From Dyadobacter sp. CY356 (GTDB lineage Bacteria > Bacteroidota > Bacteroidia > Cytophagales > Spirosomataceae): a stretch of DNA of 64,000 nucleotides. The translations under genes and the position numbers were made by a program. The DNA lies in assembly GCF_021440195.1 (NCBI RefSeq), contig NZ_JAJTSZ010000008.1, forward strand, positions 248,001 through 312,000, written 5' to 3'. Of the stretch, positions 17,511 to 26,233 are shown one piece after another; within the stretch, counting starts at the first letter, position 1; the number at the start of each line of letters is the position of its first letter. Below the pieces are notes generated by a model. It was not told the DNA's origin. It ran no database searches and saw only the letters and a program-made list of their open reading frames with translations.

Positions 17511-17686
17511 CTTGTAAACGCGCGAAAGATCATAACGATCAGACAAAACAAAAACATAATAATTGAAATCCGGTTAATACCATGCATCATCCGTAGATTG
17601 AACGAAGTTGGATCGTTTGGATTTGGTTTTTTAAACACGCGGACGAAGTAATAAAATACATCTCCAAGCTGAAAATACTTTTTCAT
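17507..17686 (-). CDS. Small single-pass membrane protein (59 residues)
   Basis: Reading the minus strand from ATG 17684-17686 gives 59 codons and TGA at 17507-17509. N-terminus M-K-K-Y-F-Q-L-G-D-V-F-Y-Y-F is amphipathic, then a polar K-K-P-N-P-N-D-P-T segment, then a C-terminal membrane helix around residues 39-54 (rich in I, M, F, L, V) ending R-A-F-T-R. It sits 32 bases after ispG and overlaps the YjbR-like gene by the ATGA arrangement, the classic sign of a real coupled gene. I think small Bacteroidota DUF families of this shape exist, but I cannot name one with confidence. Function unknown. Confidence 0.8.
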   Translation of the reverse strand: MKKYFQLGDVFYYFVRVFKKPNPNDPTSFNLRMMHGINRISIIMFLFCLIVMIFRAFTR

Positions 17687-17718
17687 ATCAAACTAGATTT
17701 AAAATTCAAGATTAGGAA

Positions 17719-19728
17719 TTAAGAAAGATTGAAAGCTTCGTCCTGCCCCGGTTCAATCCAGCGGCCGTCTTCCTTAATAAGTTCAATTAATTCATCAACT
17801 GCTTTCGCAGCTGTTACAGAACGTTTTACAACTTCCTGTCCACGGTATAAAGCAATTTTATCCTTACCCATACCCACGTAACCATAATCCGCATCAGCCA
17901 TTTCTCCCGGTCCGTTCACAATACAACCCATAATCCCGATTTTAAGACCTTTTAAATGCTCTGTATATTTCCGGATCATGGCCGTAGTTTCCTGTAAATC
18001 AAACAAAGTGCGGCCACATGACGGGCATGAAATATACTCAGTTTTTGACATCCGGGTTCTTGCAGCCTGCAAAATTCCGAATGCAATACTATTATAAGAA
18101 GTGGCCAGGGTCAGTTTTTCTTTGTGTGAAATCGGATACTGAAAATCGGGTGATAATAAAGTTCCATCTCCAAATCCATCCACCAGTAATCCCCCAATAT
18201 CCGTTGCTGAATATAAAGGTAAACTATCGCCGAGATCCGTTTCGTATGTACGCTGTATAATAACCGGCGTCTTTATTTTCATATCAACCAAACGATAAAA
18301 AAATCTGCGCATTTCCGGCATTGCATGATGATTTTCGGAATGGAGCAGCAACACTATATTTTTTTCATCACGGATCTTTTCAAGGAAAGTTATATCAAAC
18401 TGATGGATATTTCCTTTGATAAAATTTAATTGGAAAGAGGTTTGCGTTGCCGCATAATATTCCTGAACCGTCAGTGCCGGAAATTTATTGAACCGGTCGT
18501 TATGTTTAAGCCACTGTTCATGATCTAAAATTTCTTTCAAGCCATTTGGTAGCATAAATGGAATGGCATTACTTCCTGAGTAGATAAAATCGGCTCCCTG
18601 GTCATTCATAGCCCACTTATCCGGTACCGGTAAAAAGAAATGCCCAATACTTTTCAGATCATCATATTGTTCAACGCTGAGATCAGAATAATCCGCAATC
18701 ACGCGCGGGACGTTTAATCCGCCAATGTTGAAGACCTCCGAAGTTTCTCTTCTGGTATACTGAAATGGATTTATCGGACAGGTTTCTATGGCTTCAATAT
18801 GCTCATGCGGTGCACGATGATTATATCTTTCAACAAGCGCGCGTGCAACAGGAGCCTCTTTTTCAGGAGCTTCTGTAAGTGAAACACGAACAGTATCACC
18901 CAACCCGTCTTCCAGTAACGTTCCGATTCCAACTGCTGATTTTATTCTTCCATCTTCCGCTTCACCCGCTTCGGTTACGCCTAAATGCAATGGATATGGT
19001 TTTAAACCTTCCTCGTCAAGTCGCTGAACCAGTAGTCGATACGCCTCCACCATTACCTGCGTATTGCTGGATTTCATCGAAAGTGCAATATTGAAATAAT
19101 TAAATTCTTCACAGATACGTAAAAATTCCAATGCAGATTCAACCATTCCAAGCGGCGTATCGCCATATCGGCTTAAAATCCTGTCAGAAAGCGAACCGTG
19201 ATTTGTTCCGATACGCATGGCTGTCCCATACTCCTTACAAATCTTAATCAGAGGAATAAATTTTTCCCGGATACGTTCCAATTCTGCTGCGTATGAAGAA
19301 TCCGTATAATCAATTACTTCAAAACGTTTTCTATCAGCGTAGTTTCCCGGATTAATCCTTACTTTTTCAACAATTCTTGCTGCCAGTTCAGCAGCGTTCG
19401 GCGTGAAATGTATATCTGCGATCAGGGGAACAAAAATTCCTCTCTGACGTAAACCGTTACGGATATTTTCAAGATTTTGCGCTTCTTTAACACTTGGGGC
19501 GGTAATACGCACATACTCGCAACCCGAATCTACCATACGAATAACCTCTTCAATCGATCCCTGCGTATCCATCGTGTCAACCGTAGTCATAGACTGAATC
19601 CGGATTGGATAGTCGGATCCCATTGGAATATCACCAATTTTAATCGTTATCGTTTTCCTCCGTTTGTACTCCGTAAGAGAAGGACAGTATATATTTAATT
19701 TATTCTCAGGAGCTGTCAAAATGGACAT
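17719..19728 (-). CDS. ispG: 4-hydroxy-3-methylbut-2-enyl diphosphate synthase IspG (GcpE), long form
   Basis: 669 residues, far longer than the about 370 of E. coli IspG; Bacteroidota, Chlamydiae and plants carry a large insertion between the N-terminal TIM barrel and the C-terminal [4Fe-4S] domain. Visible: N-terminal I-G-D-I-P-M-G-S-D-Y-P-I-R-I-Q-S-M-T-T, D-I-H-F-T-P near 107, R-I-N-P-G-N near 124, and the C-terminal cluster cysteines in C-P-S-C-G-R-T (near 577) and C-I-V-N-G-P-G-E (near 612). It reductively opens MEcPP to HMBPP, the penultimate step of the MEP isoprenoid pathway, in the cytoplasm. First gene of a unit with the small membrane protein and YjbR-like genes. Confidence 0.95.
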   Translation of the reverse strand: MSILTAPENKLNIYCPSLTEYKRRKTITIKIGDIPMGSDYPIRIQSMTTVDTMDTQGSIEEVIRMVDSGCEYVRITAPSVKEAQNLENIRNGLRQRGIFVPLIADIHFTPNAAELAARIVEKVRINPGNYADRKRFEVIDYTDSSYAAELERIREKFIPLIKICKEYGTAMRIGTNHGSLSDRILSRYGDTPLGMVESALEFLRICEEFNYFNIALSMKSSNTQVMVEAYRLLVQRLDEEGLKPYPLHLGVTEAGEAEDGRIKSAVGIGTLLEDGLGDTVRVSLTEAPEKEAPVARALVERYNHRAPHEHIEAIETCPINPFQYTRRETSEVFNIGGLNVPRVIADYSDLSVEQYDDLKSIGHFFLPVPDKWAMNDQGADFIYSGSNAIPFMLPNGLKEILDHEQWLKHNDRFNKFPALTVQEYYAATQTSFQLNFIKGNIHQFDITFLEKIRDEKNIVLLLHSENHHAMPEMRRFFYRLVDMKIKTPVIIQRTYETDLGDSLPLYSATDIGGLLVDGFGDGTLLSPDFQYPISHKEKLTLATSYNSIAFGILQAARTRMSKTEYISCPSCGRTLFDLQETTAMIRKYTEHLKGLKIGIMGCIVNGPGEMADADYGYVGMGKDKIALYRGQEVVKRSVTAAKAVDELIELIKEDGRWIEPGQDEAFNLS

Positions 19729-19945
19729 CTTGTTATTGTTTTTTAAAGCAGATGATATTGTGCTTGTAATGAATTCCGGTGCTGTTGCCTATATTCTGAT
19801 TTCCATATCCTAAACCGAATAAGTAAAAAGATAAAGCTTCAACATCTTATTGATTCTGGCGTAAACCAGCTTACAAATTACACAAAAGTAAAACACAAAT
19901 GGAATTACAAAGGTGCATTTCTATTAAAAAACGCTTTATTCACAC

Positions 19946-19991
19946 AAAACAAAATCGGCCGGAAAAATTAATTCCCGGCCGATTTTGTTTT
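19946..19991. terminator. Intrinsic terminator after the GHMP kinase gene
   Basis: 17-bp perfect stem (19946-19962 with 19975-19991), core ATCGGCCGG, 12-base loop, A-run and T-run at the ends. Lies just past the stop codon of the minus-strand kinase gene. Between here and ispG (19729-19945) I see only AT-rich DNA, presumably the ispG promoter region. Confidence 0.9.
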
Positions 19992-20010
19992 TCAAACTTT
20001 TTTAAATTTT

Positions 20011-21093
20011 TTATTCTTCAATTCTTGTTCCGGAATCGACATTGATAATATAACTTTTTCCGCCTGCGCCGTCAATGGCGTAGGCAACTTCCTGAGCATT
20101 ATTAGGAGCATAAACAAACATACATCCACCGCCTCCGGAGCCATTTATTTTTCCACCCAAAGCACCGGCGGAAAGAGCAGCATCCATCATGCGTTCGATT
20201 TTCGGTGTTGAAGTCCGCTTATGATCACGCAGATTTTTGTAATGCCGATATAGCAATGTTCCCAGTTTTTTGTCAAATGCTTCCGTTTCTGCATCATCAA
20301 CAATTTGCGACAAAAGTGATTTTCCCTGTAAAAGAATATCCCTGTCATCGATATTGGCCTGAAGAAGGCTAAGTTCATCCTGAGACAATAATTTCTTATA
20401 GTCGGCAGACTGCGCCATTGGTGTCTTGAAGATCGAAAAATAAGGATCGTACTGAGTTACCTTCTTAATCACATCTTCCATTCCATAACGACAGCGCGAC
20501 AGGATTCCAAGGGTATCTTTTGGTTCAAGCGAATCGCCCAGCACAAAAGTACCAAGTTTTGGAGTCAGGGTTTCAACATGGATCTTAGGTGTAGATTCAA
20601 GATAAATCACATTTCCGATTGCCGTTGAATAATGATCCATCATACCACCAGGTTCTCCAAATTCCAGAACTTCGGCTGCATTGGCAATTTCTCCCAATTC
20701 TTTTTGAGAGAAGTTAGCCGGATTGTCGCTCATCTTATCAAGAAAATGTGCCCAGGAAACAATGAGTGCAGAAGAGCTGGAAGTTCCCGAATTGATCGGG
20801 ATATTTCCATGTATTGTGCATTCAAAGCCCTTCGAAAAAATCAGGCCCTTTCTTTTTAAAACATTAATCGTACTTCTGAAATAATCTCTTTGAATGATGT
20901 AAGGAAATGTTTCTTTCAAAGAAAATTCTATTTTTTCATCCAGATCAGGTAAATGGAGAATGATCTTGTCATCATTTCTATAATCTCCATTTATACTGAT
21001 TCGTCTGGAAATGGCCGCTGCAATAACGGGAAGACCTAAATAGTCCTGGTGTTCACCGAAAAAACAAATACGGCCGGGCGTTGAGATTCTCAT
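20011..21093 (-). CDS. GHMP-family sugar kinase, galactokinase-like
   Basis: 360 residues. The substrate motif P-G-R-I-C-F-F-G-E-H-Q-D-Y near residue 6-18 is the galactokinase signature with Q replacing the usual T. ATP loop: G-N-I-P-I-N-S-G-T-S-S-S-S-A-L near 93-107. Third motif: L-G-G-K-I-N-G-S-G-G-G-G-C near 313-325. It phosphorylates a sugar on C1 or a related hydroxyl in the cytoplasm; galactose, GalNAc, fucose and heptose kinases share these motifs. The gene follows the permease by 3 bases, and a GH109-like enzyme is upstream, so a galactose- or GalNAc-type substrate is a reasonable guess. Confidence 0.82.
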   Translation of the reverse strand: MRISTPGRICFFGEHQDYLGLPVIAAAISRRISINGDYRNDDKIILHLPDLDEKIEFSLKETFPYIIQRDYFRSTINVLKRKGLIFSKGFECTIHGNIPINSGTSSSSALIVSWAHFLDKMSDNPANFSQKELGEIANAAEVLEFGEPGGMMDHYSTAIGNVIYLESTPKIHVETLTPKLGTFVLGDSLEPKDTLGILSRCRYGMEDVIKKVTQYDPYFSIFKTPMAQSADYKKLLSQDELSLLQANIDDRDILLQGKSLLSQIVDDAETEAFDKKLGTLLYRHYKNLRDHKRTSTPKIERMMDAALSAGALGGKINGSGGGGCMFVYAPNNAQEVAYAIDGAGGKSYIINVDSGTRIEE

Positions 21094-21096
21094 GTA

Positions 21097-22317
21097 CTAC
21101 CAGCTTTTCTTTTTATGACCAACAAGGCCGAAATAAACTATAAACGCGTAAAGAGGAAGTACTATAAGGTAAGCTTTTTGAGTGCTGCCAATTGAATCGG
21201 CAAGACCACCGTAAATCAATGGCATAATGGCGCCACCGGAAATACCCATTACCAAAAGTGCAGAAGCAATTTTGGTGAATTTACCAAGTCCGCTAAGCGC
21301 TAGTGGCCACAATGCCGGCCAGATTACTGCGTTGGCAAAACCCAGCACTGCAATGCACATAACGGATGTGAAACCTGTTGTTAGAAAAGCTGCGATGGTC
21401 ACTACAAGTCCTAAGCTGGCAGAGAAGATCATATACGCTTGCTGTGAAACGAATTTAGGGATAAGGACAATACCAAGCACATAACCAAACATCATTCCGC
21501 CCAAAGTGTACGCACCAAAAACCCTTGCTTCGCTTTCCGGAATTCCTAATGAAACACCATAACTGATGATGGTATCTGCCGCAATTACTTCCACACCTAC
21601 ATAACAAAACAAAGCGATCACACCTAAAACAAGGTTTGGGTACTGGAATACGCTGGTTTTTTGTACGGCCTGGCTCGAACCCGGTGTTTCATCTTCTTCT
21701 TCGCTCACTTCAACAAGTCCTTTTGTCATCCGGATAACTATGGCCAGGATAACTAAAATTGCCGTCAGGATCAGATAAGGTACAACCACTTTGTCAAGTT
21801 CGTCCTTTGGATCTACCGATTCTGCACCGGCCAAAAGCAATTTACCAATCACAATCTGGCTTATGATACCTGCACCTTTGTTGGCAATACCCATGATACT
21901 GATTCTTTGTGCCGCACTTTCACGAGGCCCAAGAATGGTAGCATATGGATTGGAAGCAGTTTGGAGGACAGTAAGCCCAATACCAATTGTAAAAAGACCT
22001 ACCAGAAATAGAGGATAAGATGCCATTTCGGCGGCTGGAATAAAAATAAGTGTTCCAACGGCCATCACCATCAGTGCCAGTGACATACCATTTTTAAAAC
22101 CTGTTTTTTTCACAACCATCGAACATGGGATTGCCATAACGGTGTAAGAAATGAAAAATGCGAAGGTTACCAGGTATGAACTGGTATTGTCAAGAGAGAA
22201 TGCTTTTTTGAAAAAAGTAATCAGGGTCCCATTGACCCAGGTGATGAATCCCATCACAAAGAATAAAACGCCGATAATTACCAGAGGGCCCAGGTATTCG
22301 TTTTTTTTATTAGTCAT
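21097..22317 (-). CDS. MFS sugar permease, FucP/GluP type
   Basis: 406 residues with 12 predicted membrane helices. Family signature in the first half: M-G-F-I-T-W-V-N-G near residue 22 and G-L-T-V-L-Q-T-A-S-N-P-Y near 113-124, followed by G-P-R-E-S-A-A-Q-R, as in the fucose and glucose/galactose proton symporters. Imports a monosaccharide across the inner membrane. A long cytoplasmic acidic loop (E-E-E-D-E) separates helices 6 and 7. Located 3 bases upstream of the sugar kinase gene and 59 bases after the GH109-like gene, all minus strand. Confidence 0.85.
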   Translation of the reverse strand: MTNKKNEYLGPLVIIGVLFFVMGFITWVNGTLITFFKKAFSLDNTSSYLVTFAFFISYTVMAIPCSMVVKKTGFKNGMSLALMVMAVGTLIFIPAAEMASYPLFLVGLFTIGIGLTVLQTASNPYATILGPRESAAQRISIMGIANKGAGIISQIVIGKLLLAGAESVDPKDELDKVVVPYLILTAILVILAIVIRMTKGLVEVSEEEDETPGSSQAVQKTSVFQYPNLVLGVIALFCYVGVEVIAADTIISYGVSLGIPESEARVFGAYTLGGMMFGYVLGIVLIPKFVSQQAYMIFSASLGLVVTIAAFLTTGFTSVMCIAVLGFANAVIWPALWPLALSGLGKFTKIASALLVMGISGGAIMPLIYGGLADSIGSTQKAYLIVLPLYAFIVYFGLVGHKKKSW

Positions 22318-22376
22318 TTAATTTGAGTAGTTAAAATTTCCGGGTTATAATATAATTGAACTGATATTTGCAGGAT

Positions 22377-23735
22377 TTAAAATTCATCATTCAGACCAAA
22401 AATTGGCTTATTTGTTTTCCATTTTCCTCTGGTAAAATCCGGAATTTCAACCGGTGAGCTTCCTCTGGCTATGGATAATTCTGAAAGCGGACTGATTGCA
22501 CTCCACACAGCTGCGTCATAAACATCGATAGGAGGCGCAACTTTTCTTTTTACAGCTTCAATAAATCCGCGGAAAACGAAATAGTCAATTCCCCCGTGAC
22601 CCGCATTTTCAGCCTCTTTTTCATATTTTGTCCAAAGCGGATGGTCATATTTTTTCAAATAAGGTGCATCTGGTTCCGCTTCATGTTTTTTTGGTGAAAC
22701 GTCTTCAAGATAAATCGTATGACCATCATTCATCCAAATCCCTTCCGTACCCTGCGCTCTGAATCCCAGTGAATAGGGGCGGGGAGAATTGGTATCATGA
22801 ATGATCACAATATTTTCTCCATTATGACATTGGATTACAGTTGTTACAACATCACCCAGTTTGAAATTAACTTTTGCATTTGGATGATCTTTTCCGCCAT
22901 GATCCACTACATATTTATGCAAACCTAACGGTTTTGTCGCTGTTGAGGTCAGATAATTGAATTTATTTCCCCGGTTAATATTCATCCAGTGCGCCACCGG
23001 ACCTAATCCATGTGTTGGATAAATGTCACCATTCCGGTCAACGGAGTGCTGTGTACGCCACTTCGCTTCTGAAAATCCTTTTTCTCCAAATTCTACACCG
23101 GTGCCTTCATTACTGGTTCCGTTATTAAATTTGATTCCGCGCAAATCATGCTGATAACCGCAATGTGCATAGGTCATTTCTCCGAACATTCCCTCACGGA
23201 TCATTTTTAAAATGGCCATCACATCCCGCCGGTAACAAACATTTTCCAGGATCATGCAGTGTGAACCTGTTTTCTCAAAAGTATCAACCAAATCCCAGGA
23301 TTCCTGCAATGTCACAGTTGCCGAAACTTCCACCGCTGCATATTTTCCTGCTTTCATAGCAGCAATTGCCATCGGAACGTGCCATTGCCAGGGTGTAGCA
23401 ATCAGTATAGCGTCCAGATCGTCCCGTTTAACCATATTCAGAAAATCTTCATCTCCTTTTGCATACAAGGCTGGTTCTTTTTTGCCGGCTTTTTTAATCA
23501 GGTCAAGCGCTGCTTTTACTGAATTGGAATCAATATCACAAATGGCATTTACCTCCACATCCGGGCGGAAAAGTGCCTGCTGTAAATGGTTGCGACCCCG
23601 CAGCCCAACGCCGATAAAACCAATTCTGACTTTATCCCTGGCCGTTTCTGTTTCATTGTTCAGAAGTATGGACGGTAATATTCCGGTAGCGGAACCGGCC
23701 AGTGTCGCTTTTTGGAGAAAATTTCGTCTATCCAT
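22377..23735 (-). CDS. Tat-exported NAD-dependent Gfo/Idh/MocA-fold protein, GH109-like glycosidase
   Basis: 452 residues. Twin-arginine signal D-R-R-N-F-L-Q-K at the N-terminus, so it is exported folded, with cofactor. Rossmann motif G-F-I-G-V-G-L-R-G-R near residues 39-48, then A-T-P-W-Q-W-H near 112. The middle and end match my memory of GH109 alpha-N-acetylgalactosaminidases: Y-P-T-H-G-L-G-P-V near 233-241, G-H-G-G-I-D-Y near 387 and D-V-Y-D-A-A-V-W-S near 412. GH109 enzymes cleave alpha-GalNAc by an NAD-mediated redox mechanism. A plain oxidoreductase is the alternative. With the permease and kinase it would make a periplasmic release, uptake and phosphorylation route. Confidence 0.78.
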   Translation of the reverse strand: MDRRNFLQKATLAGSATGILPSILLNNETETARDKVRIGFIGVGLRGRNHLQQALFRPDVEVNAICDIDSNSVKAALDLIKKAGKKEPALYAKGDEDFLNMVKRDDLDAILIATPWQWHVPMAIAAMKAGKYAAVEVSATVTLQESWDLVDTFEKTGSHCMILENVCYRRDVMAILKMIREGMFGEMTYAHCGYQHDLRGIKFNNGTSNEGTGVEFGEKGFSEAKWRTQHSVDRNGDIYPTHGLGPVAHWMNINRGNKFNYLTSTATKPLGLHKYVVDHGGKDHPNAKVNFKLGDVVTTVIQCHNGENIVIIHDTNSPRPYSLGFRAQGTEGIWMNDGHTIYLEDVSPKKHEAEPDAPYLKKYDHPLWTKYEKEAENAGHGGIDYFVFRGFIEAVKRKVAPPIDVYDAAVWSAISPLSELSIARGSSPVEIPDFTRGKWKTNKPIFGLNDEF

Positions 23736-24034
23736 AAAAAGGCTTAAAGAAAATTTTATTAGGTTCAGGTATTAGTACTGTAACCGCGCAAGATACGACC
23801 AATTACCATATTTTTAAATTTTTTTATTAATTAAAAAATATTAGAAACAAAGTCTTGCCGGGAAACTTTCCTAATTATAATCATGCAATTTGAACAATTT
23901 GAATTAATATCGTGTTGACAGTGAAAAGTATACTCCGATGGGTAGAGAGAATCCCGCCCTACGGCTTTAAGTGTGTTGGACACATACTTTGTTACGACAT
24001 TTAAGGCATTCTTTATTTAACGTTAACATATTAT
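23736..24034. other. Divergent intergenic region (GH109-like / PTPS)
   Basis: About 300 AT-rich bases between divergent genes. No gene, tRNA or full promoter match was found; the near match ATACTTTGT around 23985 is one base short of the -7 consensus. Confidence 0.4.
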
Positions 24035-24451
24035 ATGGCTCACAAAGTGGCTGTGTTTCGTAAAGAACACTTCAATGCGGCTCATCGGCTTCACAATCCG
24101 ACGTGGTCGGACGAAAGAAACGAAGAGGTTTTTGGCAAGTGTAATAATCCGAATTTTCATGGTCATAATTATGAACTTATTATTCAGGTTGTTGGTGAAG
24201 TAAATCCGGAGACGGGTTATGTGATTGACATGAAAGTATTAAGTGCTGTTGTTAAAGAAAATGTGCTTGATCGTTTTGACCATAAAAACCTGAATCTTGA
24301 TGTTGAAGAATTCAGGAATTTAAATCCATCTGCCGAGAATATTGCCGTTGTTGTATATGATATTCTCCGGCCAAAAATTGATGCAGAGCTTGCTCTGAAA
24401 ATTAGATTATATGAAACAGAACGAAACTTTGTTGAATACCCGGTCGATTGA
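24035..24451 (+). CDS. 6-pyruvoyltetrahydropterin synthase / QueD family protein (PTPS-II-like motif)
   Basis: 138 residues. Zinc ligands: H in F-N-A-A-H near residue 17 and the pair in H-G-H near 43-45; catalytic Cys in G-K-C-N-N-P-N-F-H-G-H. The C-x5-H-G-H spacing is, to my knowledge, that of true 6-pyruvoyltetrahydropterin synthases, whereas QueD (queuosine pathway) has C-x3-H-G-H. Acts on 7,8-dihydroneopterin triphosphate, the product of FolE, whose gene overlaps this one by 41 bases. Cytoplasmic. A biopterin-type or folate-bypass product is therefore as plausible as queuosine. Family certain, subtype inferred. Confidence 0.88.
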   Translation: MAHKVAVFRKEHFNAAHRLHNPTWSDERNEEVFGKCNNPNFHGHNYELIIQVVGEVNPETGYVIDMKVLSAVVKENVLDRFDHKNLNLDVEEFRNLNPSAENIAVVVYDILRPKIDAELALKIRLYETERNFVEYPVD

Positions 24452-25100
24452 CAATTTTGATGTTGAGGAAATTGGTGACGAGCATCTTTTTTCTTCTATT
24501 GAAACACCCATGCGTCCCGATGCATTTGCGTTGGAGGATGATGTGAAGATTGAGCTGATTGAAAAACATTTTCGCCATATCATGGAAATCATGGGTTTGG
24601 ACCTGACGGACGATAGTTTGCAGGGAACTCCAAAGCGTGTTGCGAAAATGTATATTAAGGAAGTTTTTAGCGGTCTCGATCCTAAAAACAAACCGAAAGT
24701 TGCCCTTTTTGATAACAAATACAAGTATGATCAAATGCTTGTAGAAAAAGATATTTCCGTTTTTTCAAACTGTGAGCATCATTTTGTTCCCATTTATGGA
24801 AAAGCGCATATTGCCTATATATCCAGTGGAAAAGTTATTGGTTTGTCAAAGCTGAATCGTATTGTAGAATATTTCTCGAAACGTCCGCAGGTTCAGGAAA
24901 GACTTACTGTGCAAATTGCAAATGAATTGAAACAAGCTCTGCGAACAGAAGATGTTGCTGTGGTGATTGACGCGAAACACATGTGCGTACAATCAAGAGG
25001 GGTTCGTGACGCCGGCAGCTCCACTGTGACATCGTATTATGGAGGAAAATTTGAACAGGAAGCGACGAGAAAGGAATTCCTGGCTTACCTGGGCATGTGA
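24411..25100 (+). CDS. folE: GTP cyclohydrolase I FolE
   Basis: 229 residues. Zinc ligands are in N-C-E-H-H-F-V-P near residues 119-126 and H-M-C-V-Q-S-R-G near 188-195, with Y-G-K-A-H-I-A-Y between; S-K-L-N-R-I-V and the C-terminal tail complete the fold. Converts GTP to 7,8-dihydroneopterin triphosphate, first step of tetrahydrofolate and biopterin synthesis. The ATG at 24411 overlaps the upstream PTPS gene by 41 bases; the next in-frame ATG (24510) would remove a segment that looks coding, so the overlap is accepted. Ends before a strong terminator. Confidence 0.93.
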   Translation: MKQNETLLNTRSIDNFDVEEIGDEHLFSSIETPMRPDAFALEDDVKIELIEKHFRHIMEIMGLDLTDDSLQGTPKRVAKMYIKEVFSGLDPKNKPKVALFDNKYKYDQMLVEKDISVFSNCEHHFVPIYGKAHIAYISSGKVIGLSKLNRIVEYFSKRPQVQERLTVQIANELKQALRTEDVAVVIDAKHMCVQSRGVRDAGSSTVTSYYGGKFEQEATRKEFLAYLGM

Positions 25101-25105
25101 GTCTT

Positions 25106-25270
25106 AATGATTAATGATTAATTGTTAATGAATTAGCTTATAGAGTGTCTTACTCATCATAAAAATTCTATTAAAATCTATTTTTACTTTTCAAACAAGG
25201 GCCCGGCTAATCGGAGATTGACCGGGCCTTTTGTTATCATTAATAATTAAGCATTGATAATTAACAATTA
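25106..25270. repeat. AT-rich inverted repeat flanking the folE terminator
   Basis: TAATTGTTAAT at 25119-25129 is the reverse complement of ATTAACAATTA at 25260-25270, and both lie in longer runs of TTAATGATTAAT-like words. The right arm provides the TAA stop codon of the next minus-strand gene (25268-25270). Confidence 0.6.
25195..25235. terminator. Terminator between folE and the isomerase-like gene
   Basis: GGCCCGG/CCGGGCC stem inside AACAA...TTTTGTT arms, with a 15-base loop. Symmetrical enough to serve both convergent genes. Confidence 0.85.
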
Positions 25271-26197
25271 GATCGTCGGTCCAATTCTTTCCAAAAGCGC
25301 CTTCGTTGCCTTAATGCCTTCACGCTCGGAAAGTTTGCTTCCTTCATATTCAATACCTGCAATACCTTTGAAGCCGCTATCTTTTACGATTTTAAGGATT
25401 TTGGTATAATCTGTTTCAATACAGTTTCCTTTTTCGTCAAAATCATAAGTTTTTGCGCTGACGCCTTTTGCAAATGGCATTAACTCTTTTGTTCCCTGGT
25501 AGCGGTCATATGATTCTTCGCATTCGAAGCTTCCTTGTTTCCTTTTGATACAGAAGTTTCCGAAATCCGGCAAAGTTCCGACATTTTTCATGTTAACCTG
25601 TTTCATGACACCGGATAACCACTGACCATTTGATGAAGAGCCACCATGATTTTCAACGATCACGTTGATTCCGGTTTTCTTGGCAAATTCACCCAGTTTT
25701 CCCAGACCTTCAACCGCTGCTTTTGCGATTTCTTCATTGGTTCCTTTTCCAAATGCGTTTACCCGAATCGTTTTACATCCAAGATATTTGGCACATTCAA
25801 CCCATTTGTAATGGTTTTCGACTGCTTTGTTTCTAACGGCCGCATCCAGTTCTCCAAGTCCGCCTTCACCATCGATCATGATCAGGTTGTTGGTCACACC
25901 ATTATCCTTGCATCTTTGTAACAGCTCGTTCAAATATGTTTTGTCTTCGGCTTTGTCCTTGAAAAACTGATTTACATATTCAACAATTGATATCCCAAAC
26001 TCTTTTTTAGCGAGTTCCGGAAAATCCATATTTGTAATTTTTTTTGCAAATAATTCCTTGTGGAGTGACCATTCTGCAAGAGAAATGTCAAAAAACATTT
26101 TTTTAGCAGCCGATTCTGCCAAAAGGTCTGTCAGGGTAGTAGCCATCAGCGCAGTTGCACCTGCTTTCTTTAAAAAATCGCGTCTTGAAAAAGTCAT
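25268..26197 (-). CDS. Tat-exported xylose isomerase-like TIM barrel (sugar phosphate isomerase/epimerase family)
   Basis: 309 residues. Twin-arginine signal S-R-R-D-F-L-K-K near residues 4-11 followed by an Ala/Leu-rich stretch, so export by Tat is predicted. The rest is an AP_endonuc_2-type barrel: N-L-I-M-I-D-G-E-G near 103, I-V-E-N-H-G-G near 180-186, L-P-D-F-G-N-F near 207, K-T-Y-D-F near 248 and I-A-G-I-E-Y near 280, supplying the Glu/His/Asp metal ligands. Bacteroidota have many such exported barrels of unknown sugar specificity. No linked sugar genes here. Confidence 0.8.
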   Translation of the reverse strand: MTFSRRDFLKKAGATALMATTLTDLLAESAAKKMFFDISLAEWSLHKELFAKKITNMDFPELAKKEFGISIVEYVNQFFKDKAEDKTYLNELLQRCKDNGVTNNLIMIDGEGGLGELDAAVRNKAVENHYKWVECAKYLGCKTIRVNAFGKGTNEEIAKAAVEGLGKLGEFAKKTGINVIVENHGGSSSNGQWLSGVMKQVNMKNVGTLPDFGNFCIKRKQGSFECEESYDRYQGTKELMPFAKGVSAKTYDFDEKGNCIETDYTKILKIVKDSGFKGIAGIEYEGSKLSEREGIKATKALLERIGPTI

Positions 26198-26233
26198 TTC
26201 CTGGTTAGAATTTAGATTTAAGATATAGAAAAA

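Noticed and set aside
23925..24010. tRNA-like stretch before the PTPS gene
   Set aside because: Some local hairpins (GTGTG...CACAT) but no cloverleaf, no T-loop GTTCGA-type box and no acceptor stem.
24402..24734. Two minus-strand frames of 105-110 codons across the PTPS/folE junction
   Set aside because: Antisense shadows of two well-recognised enzymes in an overlapping gene pair.
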